Assembly: GCF_019880585.1 (NCBI RefSeq)
Contig: NZ_JAINVV010000012.1
Span: 124,001 to 188,000 of the forward strand
Source: Sphingomonas colocasiae
Lineage (GTDB): Bacteria > Pseudomonadota > Alphaproteobacteria > Sphingomonadales > Sphingomonadaceae
Reading direction: 5' to 3'
Length of the DNA stretch: 64,000 nt
The notes beneath the pieces were generated by a model that was not told where the DNA came from, made no database searches, and saw only the letters and a list, made by a program, of their open reading frames with translations. The position numbers and the translations under genes are program-made. This document shows positions 63,194-64,000 of this stretch, piece by piece. Within the stretch, counting starts at the first letter, position 1; each line of letters starts with the position of its first letter.

Positions 63194-63535
63194 ATTTCTC
63201 CCTGAGATGAAAGGCACATGACGTTATGACCATCACTGGACTCGCTGCCCGTTTCTGCCCTGGCCGCGCCTCTCACATTGTCTCTAAAATTTAACAAAGT
63301 CTACGACTCGAGCCGACAGAATATGCGACAATGGCACCGATTGGCGATTTCGATAAGTTTTCCCCTCGCTGCATTGTTTCAACAATGCGCCGCTCCACGA
63401 CCTCTCTTTGTCTGAAGCCCTTTCGATCGTTTTTCACACGCAAGGAAACCGATCGAAATCGTCTCTTCGGGATCTTGGCGGAATAGCCTTGGCCCTGCGC
63501 GCCCTCTTCACACCAGCCCACCCGGAAAACCGGCT
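63194..63535. other. Spacer carrying the promoter region of the VWA operon
   Basis: About 340 bases without a supported gene; the ORF at 63291-63593 is a shadow. The stretch around 63280-63300 is AT-rich (CTCTAAAATTTAACAAAG) and could hold the minus-strand promoter for the VWA operon. Confidence 0.35.
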
Positions 63536-64000
63536 CTAGCAGTTGGGAGCCGGCTTGAGCGCCGCCATCGCACCTGCCTGCAATGCCCGGCAATGCTTGT
63601 CGGCGGCGGCCGCGAATTTGGCCGACTCGCTTATGTAAGCGACCGCCATGAACCCCAGGAACATCGCGCGCATTCGATCGGCGTCGGCACCGCCGTAACC
63701 GCGCGAATATTGCTGCGCCTCGAAAGCGGACAGGGCTTGTCTCGCGGCGTCCGGGATACCCGGCGTCGTGCTTTGCTGGGCGATGGTGAAATGCTTCTTG
63801 GCGCGCTGCAGCAGCACTTCGATCTCGGGGTCGAAGTAGCGGGTATTTTTCCGATAGAGAGTTTCGGAAGCGACGATATCCTGCACGCCGCGTTCGAAGT
63901 TCGCGTCGGGATGACCCGCCTTGGCTGCCTCCGACAGGAGAAAATCACATACCCGGTCCGGATCACGCGAAACTGGCATCCGTCCGCCACCCTCAAGGTC
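63536..64000 (-). CDS. Sel1-like hypothetical protein (probably cut by the window edge)
   Basis: At least 147 residues from a Met at 63979, but the frame stays open to the last base, so the true start may lie outside. LLSEAAKAGHPDANFERG near the visible N-terminus resembles a Sel1-type repeat, and the rest is helical with a hydrophobic MRAMFLGFMAVAYISES segment. No family can be fixed. It is oriented like the VWA operon and may be the next component of the locus. Confidence 0.6.
   Translation of the reverse strand, partial: DLEGGGRMPVSRDPDRVCDFLLSEAAKAGHPDANFERGVQDIVASETLYRKNTRYFDPEIEVLLQRAKKHFTIAQQSTTPGIPDAARQALSAFEAQQYSRGYGGADADRMRAMFLGFMAVAYISESAKFAAAADKHCRALQAGAMAALKPAPNC

Overview
The window is high-GC alphaproteobacterial DNA, most likely from a sphingomonad (Sphingomonadaceae). 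The support is a MucR-family regulator, a TonB-dependent receptor in a catabolic cluster, an EipA/DUF1134 envelope protein, small proteins resembling families common in sphingomonads (DUF6961, DUF6771, DUF5818), the serine recombinase/DUF2924/DUF3489 module, and intergenic repeats of a sphingomonad type. The assignment is by family recognition, not by database search.

Layout. (1) 1-10.65 kb is mostly core: the 3' end of rtcR, aconitase acnA, a parDE-type toxin-antitoxin pair with a third gene, an M28 peptidase, a rhodanese, a glutaminyl cyclase coupled to ygfZ, pyrC, a DUF1134 protein and tRNA-Ser(GCT). (2) 10.65-23.6 kb is accessory: a ParB-methyltransferase/DUF5681/terminase module without capsid genes, a PDZ/PD-(D/E)XK nuclease/Ada-like operon, a MucR regulator behind a strongly folded leader, a coupled NdpA-RelA/SpoT-like pair, and a tyrosine integrase with a palindromic operator. 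(3) 24.0-29.3 kb is a defence island: SIR2 and HerA (overlapping genes), then a PD-(D/E)XK-NACHT protein. (4) 29.6-32.5 kb holds an ImmA/IrrE-type metallopeptidase with an unknown partner gene and a decayed MDR dehydrogenase. (5) 32.5-44.5 kb is a catabolic regulon: SDR, HisD-family dehydrogenase, MFS transporter, TonB receptor, alanine-racemase-like enzyme, HyuA/HyuB and a TetR regulator. A shared palindrome lies before the receptor, the racemase and hyuA. (6) 44.5-47.7 kb is a large serine recombinase module. (7) 48.0-64.0 kb starts with a PfkB-type kinase and then holds the most unusual locus. It encodes a VWA lipoprotein, a four-TM protein, a tubulin-like GTPase, a giant Hsp70/actin-like ATPase and an anchored periplasmic protein. 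Two related TM-SH3-like proteins are divergent. Next comes a TerY-type VWA/PP2C/kinase triad whose kinase is truncated and overlaps a HATPase gene, and finally a Sel1-like gene at the edge.

Regions 2-4 and 6 look horizontally acquired. Region 7 may be a multi-component envelope-linked signalling or conflict system that combines tubulin-like and actin/Hsp70-like NTPases with TerY-P phospho-signalling. That reading rests on gene content and gene order; its function is not known to me.
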